Source: Streptomyces sp. NBC_00670 (GTDB lineage Bacteria > Actinomycetota > Actinomycetes > Streptomycetales > Streptomycetaceae). Taken from it: DNA of 64,000 nucleotides. The notes under the pieces were generated by a model. That model did no database searches. It saw nothing but the letters and a program-made list of their open reading frames with translations, and was not told the DNA's origin. A program made the position numbers and the translations under genes. Each line of letters starts with the position of its first letter. Position 1 is the first letter of the stretch. Shown here in pieces: positions 1-8,504 of the stretch. The stretch covers positions 6,573,001 through 6,637,000 of the forward strand of contig NZ_CP109017.1 in the NCBI RefSeq assembly GCF_036226765.1, written 5' to 3'.

Positions 1-113
1 CCGAGGCCGACGGGTACTACCGGGACAGCCGTGAGTGCGCGGCGCTCGCCCTGTCCGGCGGGTCGACCAGCCTGCTGCTCTCGCCGCCGACGCCGCGGCC
101 GAAGAAGGGCTGA
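1..113 (+). CDS. C-terminal end of an unidentified protein (5' partial)
   Basis: Only the last 36 codons are in the window, read from base 3 to a TGA at 111-113. The tail has a serine/leucine-rich patch and ends in a proline/lysine-rich stretch (PTPRPKKG). It cannot be assigned to a family. The next start codon is 12 bases downstream behind a GGAGG ribosome site at 115-119, so the gene is very likely the upstream member of the same operon as the next four genes. Confidence 0.6.
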   Translation, partial: EADGYYRDSRECAALALSGGSTSLLLSPPTPRPKKG

Positions 114-125
114 CGGAGGCAGCCG

Positions 126-815
126 ATGGAGGAATCCGCCACCTCGACGCCCTTGCGGGGCGCGGTGCGCGACCTCACGACCGCCGTGGTCTCCGCTCTG
201 AGGAGCGGAGGCCCCGCGCGGCCGTATCTGCGCACCGGGCAGGGCGAGGCCGCCCTCGCCGCCGTCCGGGTCCTGGGTGCCGACGCGCTGCTGCCGAGCG
301 TGCTGCTCGGCACGCCGCCCGCGCCTGAGGACCTCGTCACCTACCGCGAGGCCCTGAAGGCCTACCCGCCGCCCCCCGGCGCCGCCCCCGCCTCCGTGTG
401 GAGCCACCGCGCGATGGCCCGCACCCTGCACCGATTCGACCCCGGCCCGCCACAACTGCCGGAGCCCGCACCCGAACCCGGCACCGAGGGCCTGCGGGCC
501 GCCCCCTGGCAGACCCTCACCCACCAGCTCGCCGTCCTGGCCCCGCTCGCGGTGCCCGGCGCCGACTGCCCGGTGGCCCGCGTCGCCCGGGACCGCCCGG
601 TGGACCTGGCCCGCGGCTTCGTCCGCGCGGTGCGCCGCCGCGACTGGCCGCAGGCGGCCGGTGCCGGACGGTGGCTCACCCTGCTCGACGGGGTCCCCGA
701 CACGCTGGGCCTGGAACCCGGACTGCGGTTCGTCGCCCAGATGGCCGGGGAGGAGCCGCGCGTGACGCTCCACCTGGAGGCGGCCCGGCTGCTGCGCACG
801 GGGGCGGCGGCATGA
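126..815 (+). CDS. Hypothetical protein, 229 aa, in a coupled operon
   Basis: I do not recognise this protein. It starts at an ATG with a well-spaced GGAGG. It has no signal peptide, membrane helix or clear cofactor motif. The sequence is rich in Ala, Pro, Leu and Arg, with a proline-rich central linker around residues 110-125 and predicted helical segments on both sides. Its stop overlaps the next start in an ATGA (812-815), so it is translationally coupled to a pair of paralogous unknowns and a beta-lactamase-fold hydrolase. Coding is supported by third-position GC and by the overlap; function is unknown. Confidence 0.75.
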   Translation: MEESATSTPLRGAVRDLTTAVVSALRSGGPARPYLRTGQGEAALAAVRVLGADALLPSVLLGTPPAPEDLVTYREALKAYPPPPGAAPASVWSHRAMARTLHRFDPGPPQLPEPAPEPGTEGLRAAPWQTLTHQLAVLAPLAVPGADCPVARVARDRPVDLARGFVRAVRRRDWPQAAGAGRWLTLLDGVPDTLGLEPGLRFVAQMAGEEPRVTLHLEAARLLRTGAAA

Positions 816-1792
816 CACGTACGACACCGCCGGTGGTCCGGGAGAGCCCGGCCAGCCGCGTCGGGGCCGCCGCACTGTCATGGGTGTCCGCCCACCGGGA
901 GGGGTTCGCGCTCGACGCGCGGGCCCTCTCCGCGGACGGCGACGTCAACACCAGCTGGAAACCCCTCGGTGAACTCGCCCAGGTCTGCGGCCTCGTCCGC
1001 GACCGCACCGACCCGGCCGACCCCCGCCACCGCACCGCCGCGGACCTGCTCGGCTTCGCCTGGCGGCAGACCGGCGACGGCCGCCTGTTCACCGCCCTCC
1101 AGCGGCTCGAACCCTTCGCCACCTACCCGCTGGAGGTCTACGCCGCCTTCGCCTCGGCCGGGCTGCGCGAGCCCGGGTACGAGCGCGCCGCCGCCACCGT
1201 CGCCGGCACCCGCGGCTGGCGGGCCACCGAACAGGACCCCAACCGGCGGCTCGGGATCCTCAACTCCGAGCGCCGCGGCGGCCTGACGCGCCACGGACCC
1301 GTCGCACCCGCCCTGCGCCGCACCTGGCTCGGCGCGCTGCCCGAGCCGTGGACCTTCGAGCGCGCCGCCGGATACACGCTCACCCACGTCGTCTTCCACC
1401 TCACCGACTGGGGCCGCGCCCCCGACGGCGTACCGCCCGACCTCGCCGGCTACCTCGGCCACTGGCTCCCGCCCTGGCTCGACACCTGCCTCGAGGGCCG
1501 GCAGTGGGACCTCGCCTGCGAGTTGACGGCGGTCGCGGTGAGCCTGCCGACGGCCCCCGACCGCGCGCTGCTGCACGACGCCTGGACACGCCTCGCGGCC
1601 GCCCAGCACGCCGACGGGGCACTGCCCGAGACCGGGGGCACCGCCGGCGCCCCCGCCCCGTCGGGCTTCCGTGGCTGCTACCACTCCACCCTCATGGCCG
1701 CCTTCGCCGCCGCCCTCACCGTCGCCCGCCTCGACGACGAGAACACCCCCGCCCCGACGGTACCCGCGACCCCAAGGAGCACGCCGCGATGA
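812..1792 (+). CDS. Uncharacterised helical protein, first of two tandem paralogues
   Basis: A 326 aa cytoplasmic protein with no signal peptide. It is clearly homologous to the next gene: both have a W-x-x-AHR-(E/D)GF start, a GEL motif near residue 50, a PEPWT motif, a VFHLTDWG-x-(A/R)PDG motif and a late AAQ-x-x-DGA motif followed by a YH(S/P)TL segment. Repeated AAQ..DG segments in an all-helical protein recall alpha/alpha-toroid folds (terpene cyclases, LanC, glycoside hydrolases), but this is only a fold guess. It starts in an ATGA overlap with the upstream gene and ends in an ATGA overlap with its paralogue. No function is assigned. Confidence 0.8.
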   Translation: MTRTTPPVVRESPASRVGAAALSWVSAHREGFALDARALSADGDVNTSWKPLGELAQVCGLVRDRTDPADPRHRTAADLLGFAWRQTGDGRLFTALQRLEPFATYPLEVYAAFASAGLREPGYERAAATVAGTRGWRATEQDPNRRLGILNSERRGGLTRHGPVAPALRRTWLGALPEPWTFERAAGYTLTHVVFHLTDWGRAPDGVPPDLAGYLGHWLPPWLDTCLEGRQWDLACELTAVAVSLPTAPDRALLHDAWTRLAAAQHADGALPETGGTAGAPAPSGFRGCYHSTLMAAFAAALTVARLDDENTPAPTVPATPRSTPR

Positions 1793-2709
1793 CCAGCACC
1801 CGCCTCGTGCACGACGTCGGGGTCCGCGCCATCGAGTGGCTGCACGCCCACCGTGACGGCTTCCGGCTCGAACCCGACGTCGACCCCGAGACCGGCTTCC
1901 TGGAGCGGTTCAAGCCGGTCGGCGAACTCGCCCTGATCTGCGCCGTGCTGTTCCGCGAGGGCGTGGCCGGCTCCCGCCAGGCCAAGCTCGCCCGCCAGCT
2001 CCTCGACCACGCCTGGCGCCACACCCTGGACGGCGGCCGGATGCTGGTGCGCGGCCGGCGCGTCGAGCCGATCTCGCCCATCCCCTTCGAGGTGTACCTC
2101 CCCTTCCGCGAACTCGGCTACCGCCACCCGGAGGTGGAGGCGGCGGCCCGCCTCCACCACGGGCTCACGAGCACCGAGGCGTTCGCGATGACACCCACCC
2201 GCCGGCTCGGACTCTCCGCGTTCCAGCGCCGGTTCGGGCTCCCGCCGCGCCCGCCGGAGGCCGAGGTCGTCGGCCGCACCTGGCTGGGCCGTACCCCCGA
2301 ACCGTGGACCGTCGAGGGACACATCGCCTACGACGTCACGCACACCGTCTTCCACCTCACCGACTGGGGCGAGCGCCCCGACGGGCTGCCGCCCCGCCTC
2401 GCCGACTATCTCGCCACCTGGCTCCCGGTCTGGCTCGACGACTGGCTGGACCTCCAACGCTGGGACCTGCTCGGCGAGTTGCTCGTCGTCGACGCCTGTC
2501 TGCCCCGGCCCACGCTCGACGAACGGGCCTGGGCGGGCTTCGCCGCCGCCCAGCAGCCCGACGGCGCCATGCCCGCCCTGCGCACCATGCCCGAGGGCGA
2601 CCCCGAGGACGTCTTCGACATCGTCTACCACCCCACCCTGGTCGCCGCCTTCGCCTCCGTGCTCGCCACCTCACGGTCGCTGTCACGGCTCGCGGGTGCC
2701 ACGGCATGA
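1789..2709 (+). CDS. Uncharacterised helical protein, second of two tandem paralogues
   Basis: A 306 aa protein, paralogue of the gene just upstream with the same motif order (AHRDGF, VGELALIC, PEPWT, VFHLTDWG, AAQQPDGAMP, YHPTL). The two probably arose by tandem duplication and may form a heterodimer or act on related substrates. Both ends are ATGA overlaps, so its amount is tied to its neighbours. A downstream beta-lactamase-fold hydrolase in the same operon suggests a small biosynthetic or modification pathway rather than a housekeeping task; that is inference. Confidence 0.8.
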   Translation: MTSTRLVHDVGVRAIEWLHAHRDGFRLEPDVDPETGFLERFKPVGELALICAVLFREGVAGSRQAKLARQLLDHAWRHTLDGGRMLVRGRRVEPISPIPFEVYLPFRELGYRHPEVEAAARLHHGLTSTEAFAMTPTRRLGLSAFQRRFGLPPRPPEAEVVGRTWLGRTPEPWTVEGHIAYDVTHTVFHLTDWGERPDGLPPRLADYLATWLPVWLDDWLDLQRWDLLGELLVVDACLPRPTLDERAWAGFAAAQQPDGAMPALRTMPEGDPEDVFDIVYHPTLVAAFASVLATSRSLSRLAGATA

Positions 2710-3779
2710 GCGCCCCCGCCCGCCCCCACCGCCCGGCGCCCTTGGACGACGAGGAGGCCCTGCGCCGCCGTCTCGACGCCGCCGTGACCGCCGTCGACGC
2801 CCCCGACGTCGTCCTCGCCCTCTCCCACCACGGCCACCGCACGGTCCACCACGGCGGCACCCGCACCCCGCCGCCCGTACCCCGCGAACACCTGCGGTAC
2901 GAGACCGGCTCCGCCTCCAAGGTCTACGCCGGGCTGCTCCTGGCCCACCTCACCGCGACCGGCCGGCTGTCCGGCGGCGAACCCGCCGCCCGCTGCCTGG
3001 ACCCCCGCCGCCCCGTCGGCCCGGACCCCGTCATCCTCACCCACCTGATCACCCACACCGCCGGACTGCCCCGGCTGCCCGCCGACTTCTACCCCCGCGC
3101 GCTGCCCGCCTGGCGCACCAACCCCTACGCCCGCTACTCCGCCGAACGCGTCGTCGCCGCCTTCGTGCGCCACCGCCCCCGGCACCGCCCCGGCACCCGC
3201 TGGCGCTACTCCAACTTCGGCGTCGCCGTCCTCGGCCACGCCCTCGCCGCCGCCCTCCAGACCCCCTGGGACACCCTCCTCGCCGAGGAGGTGCTGCGCC
3301 CGCTCGCCCTGACCGGCACCGCCCTCACGGCCACCGGACCGGACGCCGACGCCACCGGCCACCGCGGCGACGGCACCCCCGTGCCCGCGCTCGACGCCGG
3401 CGGCTTCCGCGCCGCGGGAGCCGTCCGGGCCACCCCCGGCGACCTGCTCACCCTCCTGGAGGCCCACCTCGACCCCCCGCCCGGCTCCCCCCTCGCCGGG
3501 GCACTGCACGCGGTGCGCCGGCCGGTGCTGCGGCGCGGACTCGGACACCGGCACGAGCACACGCTCACCTGGTTCCGGCACCCCACCGGCCACGGGCCGA
3601 TGTACTTCCACTCCGGGGCCACCCTCGGCCAGCAGACCTTCCTCGGCTTCCGGCCCGACACGGGCACGGCCCTGGCGGCCGTCTGCACCCGCCGGTTCCG
3701 CGCCCGCGACCCGTTCGTACCGACCGCGTACGCGCTGCTCGCCGAGGGCGTCCGGGGCCCCGCCCCCGGCACACCCTGA
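2706..3779 (+). CDS. Serine hydrolase, beta-lactamase/penicillin-binding-protein fold (class C-like)
   Basis: A 357 aa protein of the beta-lactamase family (serine esterase/D-peptidase-like). The SxxK motif is SASK near residue 78, the YxN motif is YSN near residue 171, and the third motif is HSG near residue 303, replacing KTG as in esterase-type members. No signal peptide or lipobox is visible, so it is probably cytoplasmic, unlike a true secreted beta-lactamase. It is the last gene of the coupled operon. Possible roles are hydrolysis or transacylation of a peptide or ester made by the upstream proteins. Resistance to beta-lactams is unlikely. Confidence 0.85.
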   Translation: MSAPARPHRPAPLDDEEALRRRLDAAVTAVDAPDVVLALSHHGHRTVHHGGTRTPPPVPREHLRYETGSASKVYAGLLLAHLTATGRLSGGEPAARCLDPRRPVGPDPVILTHLITHTAGLPRLPADFYPRALPAWRTNPYARYSAERVVAAFVRHRPRHRPGTRWRYSNFGVAVLGHALAAALQTPWDTLLAEEVLRPLALTGTALTATGPDADATGHRGDGTPVPALDAGGFRAAGAVRATPGDLLTLLEAHLDPPPGSPLAGALHAVRRPVLRRGLGHRHEHTLTWFRHPTGHGPMYFHSGATLGQQTFLGFRPDTGTALAAVCTRRFRARDPFVPTAYALLAEGVRGPAPGTP

Positions 3780-3795
3780 GGGCGGCCGCGCCGGG

Positions 3796-4452
3796 TCAGG
3801 GGGCCGCGCCGGTCAGGGCGAGGAACTCGGCGCGGGAGCGGGCGTCGGAGCGCAGCAGACCGAGCAGGGTGGAGGTCATGGTGCTGCTGCCGGCGGCGCG
3901 CACGCCGCGCAGGGTCATGCAGGAGTGTTCGGCCTCGATCACCACCCCGACGCCCTTGGGCTCCAGTTGGGTCTCCAGCCAGTCGGCGACCTGTTTGGTC
4001 AGGCGTTCCTGGACCTGCGGACGGCAGGCGAAGTGCTCGACGACCCGGGCCAGCTTGGACAGGCCGAGGATCCGCGCGCCGGGCAGGTAACCGACGTGCG
4101 CCACACCGACGAACGGCAGCAGATGGTGCTCGCAGACGGACCGCACGGGGATGCGGCGGGCCAGGACGAGTTCGTCGTAGTGCTCGTCGTTGGGGAAGGT
4201 GGTCAGGTCGAAGGCGCGCGGGCTGAACAGCTCGGCGTAGGCGCGCGCCATCCGGCCCGGTGTGCCGCGCAGGCTCTCGGAGGCGGTGGAGACGCCGAGG
4301 GCGGCCAGGAACTGCCCGGCCGCGGTTTCCGCCGCGGCCAGGTCGAGCGCCCGGGGCTCGTCGACGACCCGGAGGGCGGGCCGGGCCGGCCGGGTCTCCT
4401 CCGCGTCGCGCGCCGGTATGCGGGCGGTGGCACGGTCGGGGCGTTCGGTCAT
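3796..4452 (-). CDS. folE: GTP cyclohydrolase I
   Basis: Converts GTP to 7,8-dihydroneopterin triphosphate, the first step to folate and tetrahydrobiopterin. The 218 aa protein has the zinc-binding CEHHLLPF motif near residue 110 and the C-terminal HSCMTLRG motif with the second zinc cysteine. The ATG at 4452 is chosen over a GTG at 4470, because the GTG would overlap the upstream gene by 17 bases while the ATG sits one base after its stop. It is the last gene of a three-gene minus-strand operon with two membrane proteins. This setting, away from other folate genes, suggests a second or specialised folE copy. Confidence 0.95.
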   Translation of the reverse strand: MTERPDRATARIPARDAEETRPARPALRVVDEPRALDLAAAETAAGQFLAALGVSTASESLRGTPGRMARAYAELFSPRAFDLTTFPNDEHYDELVLARRIPVRSVCEHHLLPFVGVAHVGYLPGARILGLSKLARVVEHFACRPQVQERLTKQVADWLETQLEPKGVGVVIEAEHSCMTLRGVRAAGSSTMTSTLLGLLRSDARSRAEFLALTGAAP

Positions 4453-4453
4453 G

Positions 4454-4900
4454 TCAGCTGCCCCCCACACCCAGGGCGGTCAGCAGGACCAGGACGAGGG
4501 TGACCACCGCGAGCAGGCCGTGTGCCACCACCACCGCCACGGGGAAGTGCCGTTCGGCCGGAACGGCCGCCTCGGCACCCGGGCCCGAGGCGGCGGCGGC
4601 CGCGACACGGCCGCGGTGGACGGGGATCCAGCGGGCCAGCATCACGAATCCCAGCAGGGCGACCGGCAGCAGCAGACCGAACGCCGTCCAGGCGAGAGCG
4701 GTCTTGTCGGCCACGACGTAGACGATCCACACCACCAGGCCGACGGCGGCCAGGGCGAAGTGGCCGAAGAGGACCGGGGCGGGCAGGCGGCTGGTGCCGG
4801 ACTGCTGCTGCTGGATGCCGCCACGCCGGATCCAGGTGCCGAGCAGGTAGAAGCCGCCGAGAGCGGTGACCACCCAGGCGATGAGTGCGGCGATGTCCAT
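4454..4900 (-). CDS. Small integral membrane protein, four predicted helices
   Basis: A 148 aa protein with four hydrophobic segments, near residues 4-24, 45-65, 70-92 and 125-145, and an Ala/Gly-rich cytoplasmic loop before the last. The ATG at 4900 follows a GGAG box. It lies between a DUF2231-type membrane protein and folE, with one base separating its stop from the folE start. The function is not recognisable; the two membrane proteins may form a complex. Confidence 0.8.
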   Translation of the reverse strand: MDIAALIAWVVTALGGFYLLGTWIRRGGIQQQQSGTSRLPAPVLFGHFALAAVGLVVWIVYVVADKTALAWTAFGLLLPVALLGFVMLARWIPVHRGRVAAAAASGPGAEAAVPAERHFPVAVVVAHGLLAVVTLVLVLLTALGVGGS

Positions 4901-4979
4901 GAGGAACTCCAGGGGGAACGGGGGTGAGGGGCGGCCGGCGGGACCCGGTCGCCGGGCGGGGAAGGTGGGCCGGGGCCGC

Positions 4980-5528
4980 TCAGGCGGCGGGGCGCGCGTT
5001 CCGCGGGCGGCCGCCGGTGGTGTACCCCTCGGCCTGGGTGTGCTCGTCGGCGACGCGGACGCCGTACCGGTAGGCGAGCTTGCCGCCCAGGAACCCCGAG
5101 ACACCGAGCGCCGCCACGCTGATCGCGGACAGCACCAGCCTGCCGATGCCCACGCTTCCCCCGTCGGTGTAGTCGGCGTGCCGCCACAGGAAGTTGACGA
5201 CATAGGCGGCGGTCACCAGCAGGTTCAGCGTCATGTGGAGCAGGGCGGTGCGGAAGGCCGGGGTGGCCGTCGGGATCGCGAACAGGTCGAGGAACCCGAC
5301 CACGGCCGCGAGCAGCGCGCCGATCACGCCGACGGCGATCAGCCACTCCGAGGCCTGGGTCAGGAAGCCCGGCCGGTCGACGACGTGCGAGGCGATGTCG
5401 AACACCAGGCTGGTCACCCAGGCACCGATCGGCACGGTCACCAGGATCGGGTGGAACGGATGGCCGTACGGGCCGGCGAGCGGGGCGCTGACCGGACGCT
5501 TCGCCTGCGGGGGAGACTGATCGGACAT
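4980..5528 (-). CDS. DUF2231 family membrane protein
   Basis: A 182 aa protein with the DUF2231 pattern: an N-terminal GHPxHP motif (YGHPFHPILV, near residue 20) followed by four transmembrane helices. The histidines of this family have been suspected to bind metal or heme, but no activity is established. The ATG at 5528 has a strong GGAGG box eight bases upstream; a longer reading from 5552 lacks a ribosome site. It is the first gene of the operon ending in folE and is divergent from an HTH regulator across a 120-base gap that holds an inverted repeat. Confidence 0.88.
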   Translation of the reverse strand: MSDQSPPQAKRPVSAPLAGPYGHPFHPILVTVPIGAWVTSLVFDIASHVVDRPGFLTQASEWLIAVGVIGALLAAVVGFLDLFAIPTATPAFRTALLHMTLNLLVTAAYVVNFLWRHADYTDGGSVGIGRLVLSAISVAALGVSGFLGGKLAYRYGVRVADEHTQAEGYTTGGRPRNARPAA

Positions 5529-5547
5529 GACGACCTCCAGTAGTTTC

Positions 5548-5563
5548 ACCAACCATTGTTGGT
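5548..5563. promoter_or_regulatory. Inverted repeat, candidate operator between DUF2231 gene and HTH regulator
   Basis: ACCAAC-CATT-GTTGGT: two six-base arms around four bases, with an overlapping AACCA/TGGTT pair. It begins 20 bases before the DUF2231 start codon in a locally A/T-rich patch of a GC-rich genome. The divergent regulator is the obvious candidate to bind it. No footprint or second copy in the window confirms this. Confidence 0.4.
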
Positions 5564-5648
5564 TTAATTGCTGGGGGGTGTCAAGGTGCCCAGATGGAGG
5601 ACCCTTGGGAACACTTGTGCCTACGCGCGTGGGAGTTACTGTGGACGC

Positions 5649-6437
5649 GTGGCTTACGAATCCTCCTCACGGGCCGACGCGGCCGACCGCGCCATCGACT
5701 CCGTCAGCGCGCTGAGCGAGGACTCGCGGCGGCGCATGTTCCTCTTCATCCGCCGCGCCGGTCACGCCGTCACCCGCGACGAGGCCGCCGCGAGCGCCGG
5801 GATATCCAGCAAGCTCGCCGCCTTCCACCTCGACAAGCTCGTCGACGCCGGCCTCCTCCGGGCCCGCTACGAGGCACCGGGCGGCATCCGCAAGGTCGGC
5901 AGGCGGCCCAAGGTGTACGAGCCCACCGACGCGCAGATCACCGTGAACATCCCCGACCGGCGCCACGAGCTCCTGGCGGACCTCCTCCTGGACGCCGTCC
6001 TGACCGAGGGTGCCGACGAGAACGCCGCGCAGGCGGCCGTGCGCAGCGCGGAACGACGCGGCCGGCACATGGGCCGCAGCGCGCGGGAGGAGACCCGCCC
6101 GGGACGGCTGGGCCCCGAGCGCGGACTGACCGCGTGCGAGCGCCTGCTGGACGAGTACGGCTACGAACCCGTCCGGGAGACCCCCACCCGGCTCCGGCTG
6201 CGCAACTGCCCCTTCCACCCGCTGGCGAGCAGGGCGCCCGACCTGGTGTGCGGCATGAACCAGGCCTTCCTCTCCGGCTGCCTGAGCGGGCTGGAGGTCA
6301 ACGGGGTGCGGGCCGTCCTGGCTCCCGAGCCCGGGGAGTGCTGCGTGCGGCTCACCCCGGGCGACACCGAGGACGAGGACCGGACGGCCCGTGAGGAGCG
6401 GGCGGCTCCCGAGGACCGGACGGCCGAGGACGGCTGA
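5649..6437 (+). CDS. HTH transcriptional regulator with C-terminal cysteine cluster (SufR/COG2345-like)
   Basis: A 262 aa DNA-binding regulator. Residues 15-80 form a winged helix (ISSKLAAFHLDKLVDAGLL is the recognition region). The C-terminal half has cysteines spaced like iron-sulfur regulators of the SufR type: NCPFHP near residue 190, VCGMN, SGCLSG and GECC near 233. The spacing is not exactly that of cyanobacterial SufR, so an Fe-S cluster is likely but not proven. The GTG at 5649 is chosen because the protein then begins just before the helix-turn-helix and a GGGAG lies upstream. It probably controls the divergent DUF2231-folE operon and itself. Confidence 0.85.
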   Translation: MAYESSSRADAADRAIDSVSALSEDSRRRMFLFIRRAGHAVTRDEAAASAGISSKLAAFHLDKLVDAGLLRARYEAPGGIRKVGRRPKVYEPTDAQITVNIPDRRHELLADLLLDAVLTEGADENAAQAAVRSAERRGRHMGRSAREETRPGRLGPERGLTACERLLDEYGYEPVRETPTRLRLRNCPFHPLASRAPDLVCGMNQAFLSGCLSGLEVNGVRAVLAPEPGECCVRLTPGDTEDEDRTAREERAAPEDRTAEDG

Positions 6438-6549
6438 CGCCGGCGGAGCCGGCCGCCGCCGGTCGGGCCGTGGGCCCACCGGCACGCGGCCGGGACCCGC
6501 GCCGCGGGCCCCGGCCGGTGGTGCGCGACGCCGTCGCGCCGCGCGGAAC

Positions 6550-7923
6550 TCAGACCTTCTGCCACAGCGCCGGCGTCGTGGCCGGCTGCCACGCGCCCTG
6601 CGCCTGGTGCGGCTGAAGGCACACATAGGTGACACCGCCGTACGTCACCTTCGCGCCCACGTCGTACACCGCGCCCGCCGCCCAGGTGCCGGACTGCGGC
6701 TCCGGTGTGGTGCCCGGCGTCTCGGTGGTGGCCGTGTCGGTGGTGAGCGTCAGACCGAAGGCGCTCAGCGCCGGGTTGACCGGCTGGTAGTACGTCGTCC
6801 CGCCGCTGGTGCAGTCACCGGAGCCGCCGGAGGTGACACCCTGCGCCTGGCTGCCGGAGACGTACGGGCCGCCGGAGTCGCCGGGTTCGGCGCACACCGT
6901 CGTCCGGGTCACCCCGTCGACGGTGCCCTCCGGGTAGGTCACGCTCGTGTCGTGCTCCTCGATGGTGCCGCAGTGCCAGCCCGTGGTGGAGCCCGAGCGG
7001 CAGACCGAGGCGCCCACCAGCGCCTCCACCGAGCCGGACACCGTCACGTCCGCGCCGCCCTCGCCCTTGACGTGCGGGGTGGCCGTCCAGTCGTCGTTGG
7101 TGGCGACCCACGAGTAGTCGTGGCCGGGGAACACCGAGTCCTGGAAGGTGCCCTGGGCCACCTGGTTGTACCCGGTGGTCGTGTCGCCCTTGCTGCCGCA
7201 GTGCCCGGCGGAGACGAAACCCTGCTGTTCGCCCTTGGTGACGGAGAACCCGACGGAGCAGCGGGCCTCGTCGTTGATGTAGTACGCGTCGCCGCCCGTG
7301 ATGTCGTACAGCGCGCGCGGCTGGTCCTTGGACACCTTCACCGCGACCCGCGTCCGGTCCACCTTGGCGGCCTTCACCAGCGCGTCCGCCGCGGCCCTGC
7401 TGGTGGCCTGCACGGTCACCCGGTTGTTGCGGATGTCGACGTACCGCACCGGGGTCTGCCGCCCCTTCGTGACGGCGGCCGCCTTGTCCAGCTTCGTCTT
7501 CACGCTCCGCAGGTCGGCCAGGGCCACCTTGACGACCTTGGCGTCGGCGCCGCCCGCCTCGATGGCGGCGACGTCCGCCTTGTCCGTGGTGGCGACGGTC
7601 AGCCCGGCCGACGTCTTCCCGTGCACCCACGCACCGGCGAAGCGGGTGCCGAGCGCGTTGTGCAGCCGGCCCGCCCGGGTGCCGGCCTCCGCCTCGTTCG
7701 TCAGCCGCTGCCGGGCCTGGGCCGCGGTCAGCCCCAGGTCGCGCCGGAGCGCGTGCAGGACCTCGGCCGAGGGCCGGTCGGCGCCGAGCGTCCGGGCCGC
7801 CGAGGGGCCGTCGGCGGGCGGCACGGACGAGGCGGTGGCCGTCGCCTGGGACGGGTTCGCCAGCACGAGCGAACCGAGCACGGTCAGGACGGCACAGCCT
7901 GCGCCGACGTGTCTACGGGCCAT
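6550..7923 (-). CDS. Secreted chymotrypsin-like serine protease with chitin-binding domain (streptogrisin C-like)
   Basis: A 457 aa S1 peptidase precursor of the streptogrisin/alpha-lytic group. Order: signal peptide (about 1-30), alpha-lytic-type propeptide (to about 205), catalytic domain, Ser/Thr/Pro-rich linker and a C-terminal chitin-binding module (W-x-x-G-x-x-Y pattern, residues 412-457). The triad is visible: His in SAGHC (about 241), Asp in HDYSW (about 270), Ser in GDSGGP (about 349). The length matches S. griseus streptogrisin C as I recall it. ATG at 7923 follows GAGGGAG; a longer ORF has no ribosome site. The propeptide should fold the protease and be removed outside the cell. 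Confidence 0.95.
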   Translation of the reverse strand: MARRHVGAGCAVLTVLGSLVLANPSQATATASSVPPADGPSAARTLGADRPSAEVLHALRRDLGLTAAQARQRLTNEAEAGTRAGRLHNALGTRFAGAWVHGKTSAGLTVATTDKADVAAIEAGGADAKVVKVALADLRSVKTKLDKAAAVTKGRQTPVRYVDIRNNRVTVQATSRAAADALVKAAKVDRTRVAVKVSKDQPRALYDITGGDAYYINDEARCSVGFSVTKGEQQGFVSAGHCGSKGDTTTGYNQVAQGTFQDSVFPGHDYSWVATNDDWTATPHVKGEGGADVTVSGSVEALVGASVCRSGSTTGWHCGTIEEHDTSVTYPEGTVDGVTRTTVCAEPGDSGGPYVSGSQAQGVTSGGSGDCTSGGTTYYQPVNPALSAFGLTLTTDTATTETPGTTPEPQSGTWAAGAVYDVGAKVTYGGVTYVCLQPHQAQGAWQPATTPALWQKV

Positions 7924-8264
7924 CAGGTGGTACTCCCTCAGCTTCGACGGAACGGGGAACCTCGCGGAACCTCTCGAAGCCGTAGGCATTGCCGCAAACG
8001 CGGCAAAAGATGCCGGGATTGACCCGTTCCGGGGGCGCGGGGCGGGGGAGAGCCCGCCGGGGCCGGGCGGGGGTCCGCTGTGTGATGAATGTCCGCGTGC
8101 GTCCGCCCGTGCGGAGGACGGCCGGTCCGTGCGTTCGTCAGCGGGACGGCTCCCAGCTCCTCCGTCCGTGGGACGAGCGGGGTTTTCGTTCGCGTGTCGC
8201 GCGGTCGCCCTGCCAGCGTGGGCCCGCCCGGGGCGAGCGCCCCGGCAGGCGGAAGGAGTCGAAG

Positions 8265-8504
8265 GTGACGGTTGGTGAAGCCCGTACGGGGATGCGTCGG
8301 GCGGTCGTCCTGGCCATGGGAGGCGGACTGATGCTCCTCCCCGTCGGCACCGCGCACGCCGACGGCGGCCTCGCCACGGGGTCGGCGACCGGCCGGGTGA
8401 CCGAGGTGGCCTACCCCGTGGCGGAGACGGTGCTGCGGGAGGCCCCGACGATGCTGCCGGAGGAGGTGGCCCGGGTCGGGTCTAGGCGGTCAACGGAATC
8501 CTGA
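8265..8504 (+). CDS. Small secreted protein, 79 aa
   Basis: GTG at 8265 lies six bases after a strong GGAAGGAG. The product has an RR-containing N-terminus, a hydrophobic stretch and an AHAD cleavage site near residue 33, a typical Sec signal peptide. That leaves a mature chain of about 46 residues with no cysteine and no known motif. Its last 23 bases overlap, tail to tail, the end of the sensor kinase gene on the other strand. The ribosome site and signal peptide together make it more credible than a chance ORF. Confidence 0.6.
   Translation: MTVGEARTGMRRAVVLAMGGGLMLLPVGTAHADGGLATGSATGRVTEVAYPVAETVLREAPTMLPEEVARVGSRRSTES

Noticed and set aside
2706..3779. Beta-lactam resistance gene
   Set aside because: No signal peptide, HSG instead of KTG and an operon of unknown cytoplasmic proteins; an esterase/peptidase role is more likely.
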